Below, in pieces: positions 4,578 to 5,984 of a DNA stretch of 5,984 bases (position 1 is its first letter; each line of letters opens with the position of its first letter). The notes beneath the pieces are model-generated. The model saw only the letters and a list, made by a program, of their open reading frames with translations. It was not told the origin of the DNA and made no database searches. Made by a program: the position numbers and the translations under genes. Source of the stretch: an uncultured Ellagibacter sp. (GTDB lineage Bacteria > Actinomycetota > Coriobacteriia > Coriobacteriales > Eggerthellaceae); contig CAKTSW010000096.1 of NCBI GenBank assembly GCA_934613165.1, positions 1 to 5,984 of the forward strand. The letters are read 5' to 3'.

Positions 4578-5900
4578 CTACGCGATACCGAGGTTCGCGA
4601 GGACGATCATGACGATCAATGCGCACAAACCGGCGCCGATGGAGATGGCGGCGATGTGCTTGTAGGAGTTGCCGTGGTTCAGGCCCATCGCGGCGAGCAT
4701 GCCGAACATAGCGCCCGAGTTCGGAAGCGCACCGCCGATGGTGGCAGCGGTCGCGATGATCTTCGCGAGGGCAGCCGGGTCGCAGCCGGTGGCCAGGTAC
4801 GGCTCGAGGAAGTTCTGGGCGATGATGCCCACAGCGCCCGAACCGGAGCCCATGACGCCGCCGAGGACGGCAGCCATGGTCGCGGCGGAAACGTAGGTGC
4901 CGCCGGGCATGTTGAAGATCGCCTCGTAGATGACGGTGAAGCCCACGGAAGCAGCGGCGACGGTGCCGACGCCGACGGCGGCGGAGGTGAAGAGCGCGGG
5001 GCCGAGGGCGTTCTTAGCGCCGTTGCCCATGGTGTCGCGCTGGCTCGAGATGTACTTGTTGAACACGATCATGGAAACGACGACGGCGACGATCATGCCG
5101 ATGTAAACGACGTTCTTCACGCCGAGCTGGGAGCCGCCGATGATGATGACGATCAGCAGGATAAGCGGGAGCAGGGACACGATCAGGCTCGGGAGTTCCT
5201 TCTGCTCGGATGCGGTCTGCTCGTCGGCGGCGGTAATTTCGTAGGTCTCGCCCTTGGCCTGGGCGCGCTTCAGGGCGAACTTGATGTAAAGGCAGGACAC
5301 CGCGATCGCGATGATGGTACCGACGATGCCGAGCACCGGAGCCGCGGTCATGGACACGCCGCAGCCGTTAGCCGCGTTGATCCAGGCGACGGCGGGAACG
5401 CCGGGGATCATGGCCATGGTGAACGAGCAGGCAGCGAGCGACCACGCGGCGCAGAACAGATGCCACGGGATGTTGCATTCTTTGAAGATCGGGCGAGCCA
5501 GCGGGATGAGGGCGAACATGGCCACGAACATCGAGATGCCGGCGTAGGTGAGGATCGCGCCGACGGCGGCGATGGCGAGGAGGACGAGGTACGGGCTCTT
5601 CGTGCCGACCTTGCCCACGATCGCCTGGGCGATGGACTTCGCCGCGCCCGACTTGTCGATGTACTCGCCCAAAATGGCCGCGCCCATGAAGATGAGCAGG
5701 TTCTTCTGAACGAAGCTCGCAAGGCCGGTCACGTAGGACGACTGCGTGCCCAGGATGGCGTTGGCGATGTCCATGCCGTTGGTGGCCGCGATGATGACGG
5801 CCGTCACGATGGACGTGATGAGAACATTCCAGCCCTTCATGGCTGCAATGACGAAGAAGACGAGACCGACGATGATGCCGATGACTCCAATCCACTCCAT
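4578..5900 (-). CDS. GntP-family permease (gluconate / carboxylate:H+ symporter family)
   Basis: Inner-membrane secondary transporter of 440 residues, close to the usual length of the GntP family (about 440-450), whose known members import gluconate and related sugar acids or other carboxylates with protons. It is hydrophobic throughout, with about 12-14 helices. Family signs, in order: MKGWNVLITS (21-30); FMGAAILGEYIDKSGAAKSIA (71-91 in part), the Gxx-x-DSGAAxxIA-like segment; AILTYAGISMFVAMFALIPLA (115-135 in part), matching TYGGVS-type; MIPGVPAVAWINA (164-176), matching PGTPxxxN; a cytoplasmic polar loop at 208-237; GSGSGAVGII (351-360); and GGALPNSGAMFGML (389-402). The ATG at 5900 is preceded by AAAGGGGAAG with GGGG 7 nt upstream; an in-frame TTG at 5939 has no such site. 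No dehydratase or kinase lies beside it, so the substrate is open. Confidence 0.9.
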   Translation of the reverse strand: MEWIGVIGIIVGLVFFVIAAMKGWNVLITSIVTAVIIAATNGMDIANAILGTQSSYVTGLASFVQKNLLIFMGAAILGEYIDKSGAAKSIAQAIVGKVGTKSPYLVLLAIAAVGAILTYAGISMFVAMFALIPLARPIFKECNIPWHLFCAAWSLAACSFTMAMIPGVPAVAWINAANGCGVSMTAAPVLGIVGTIIAIAVSCLYIKFALKRAQAKGETYEITAADEQTASEQKELPSLIVSLLPLILLIVIIIGGSQLGVKNVVYIGMIVAVVVSMIVFNKYISSQRDTMGNGAKNALGPALFTSAAVGVGTVAAASVGFTVIYEAIFNMPGGTYVSAATMAAVLGGVMGSGSGAVGIIAQNFLEPYLATGCDPAALAKIIATAATIGGALPNSGAMFGMLAAMGLNHGNSYKHIAAISIGAGLCALIVMIVLANLGIA

Positions 5901-5907
5901 GGTGCTT

Positions 5908-5911
5908 CCCC
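5908..5911 (-). promoter_or_regulatory. Ribosome binding site of the GntP-family gene
   Basis: GGGG within AAAGGGGAAG on the minus strand, 7 nt before the ATG at 5900. It settles the start at 5900 rather than the TTG at 5939. Confidence 0.7.
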
Positions 5912-5933
5912 TTTCGTAAAGCAGGTTGTTTAT

Positions 5934-5950
5934 CTGCAATGCCGCTGCAA
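5934..5950 (-). promoter_or_regulatory. Direct repeat TTGCAG-N5-TTGCAG upstream of the GntP-family gene
   Basis: On the minus strand TTGCAG (5950-5945) and TTGCAG (5939-5934) are repeated with 11-bp periodicity, one helical turn, 34 bp before the start codon. Such spacing suits two protein subunits on one DNA face. It is short and could be chance. No convincing -35/-10 pair is seen nearby (GATAAA at 5929-5934 lacks a partner). Confidence 0.3.
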
Positions 5951-5978
5951 AAGAGACTCCCGCGTTGGCGGTACGGGA
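5949..5978 (-). terminator. Possible terminator of a gene beyond the right edge
   Basis: Read on the minus strand, TCCCG (5978-5974) and CGGGA (5962-5958) form a 5-bp stem with an 11-nt loop, followed by GTCTC and then TTTT (5952-5949). The stem is short and the T-run is offset by five bases. It would fit the end of an upstream minus-strand gene outside the window. Confidence 0.3.
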
Positions 5979-5984
5979 AGGTTC

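Noticed and set aside
1..5984. tRNA, rRNA, CRISPR array, toxin-antitoxin or defence genes, transposase
   Set aside because: None recognised on either strand.

Overview
This is a GC-rich bacterial window. Its gene content points to the Coriobacteriia, most likely Eggerthellaceae (the Eggerthella / Gordonibacter / Adlercreutzia type). The strongest clue is a 12-transmembrane protein fused to a C-terminal LuxR-type DNA-binding domain, an architecture that lineage uses heavily. GC-rich third codon positions and AGGGG-type Shine-Dalgarno sequences fit but are not diagnostic. The genus assignment is inference.

Layout, left to right. (1) 38-835, minus strand: an unrecognised 265-residue protein built from two diverged copies of a winged-helix-like module, each with the signature AFCETP. 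(2) 836-1053: a divergent intergenic region whose AT-rich core (about 940-1020) carries a perfect 12-bp palindrome and a related inverted repeat, good operator candidates. (3) 1054-2592, plus strand: the membrane-bound LuxR-type regulator. (4) 2593-2719: a convergent intergenic region with a clear intrinsic terminator for the minus-strand permease and a weaker hairpin after the regulator. (5) 2720-4249, minus strand: a permease of the NCS1 (nucleobase:cation symporter, CodB-like) family. (6) 4250-4577: a 328-bp gap without a credible gene but rich in secondary structure: a perfect 19-bp inverted repeat enclosing two hairpins, abutted by a 10-bp hairpin, then further hairpins and two mutually exclusive pairings. 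(7) 4578-5900, minus strand: a GntP-family permease. (8) 5901-5984: its upstream region, with a short direct repeat and a possible terminator of an off-window gene.

How the parts may work together. The two permeases lie in the same direction but are separated by the structured gap, so they are probably not one simple operon; the second would be made from an mRNA with a long folded leader or from its own promoter inside the gap. Neither has a catabolic enzyme next to it in the window, so substrates can be given only at family level (nucleobase-like for NCS1, gluconate or other carboxylate for GntP). The LuxR-type protein is divergent from the two-module protein, and the operator-like repeats between them suggest joint or mutual control; a role over the permeases is possible but nothing in the sequence shows it.

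The most interesting element is the structured RNA/DNA at 4315-4496 upstream of the NCS1 permease. It matches no riboswitch class I can recognise, and two of its C-rich single-stranded stretches are complementary to the permease Shine-Dalgarno sequence. The second point of interest is the duplicated AFCETP-module protein.
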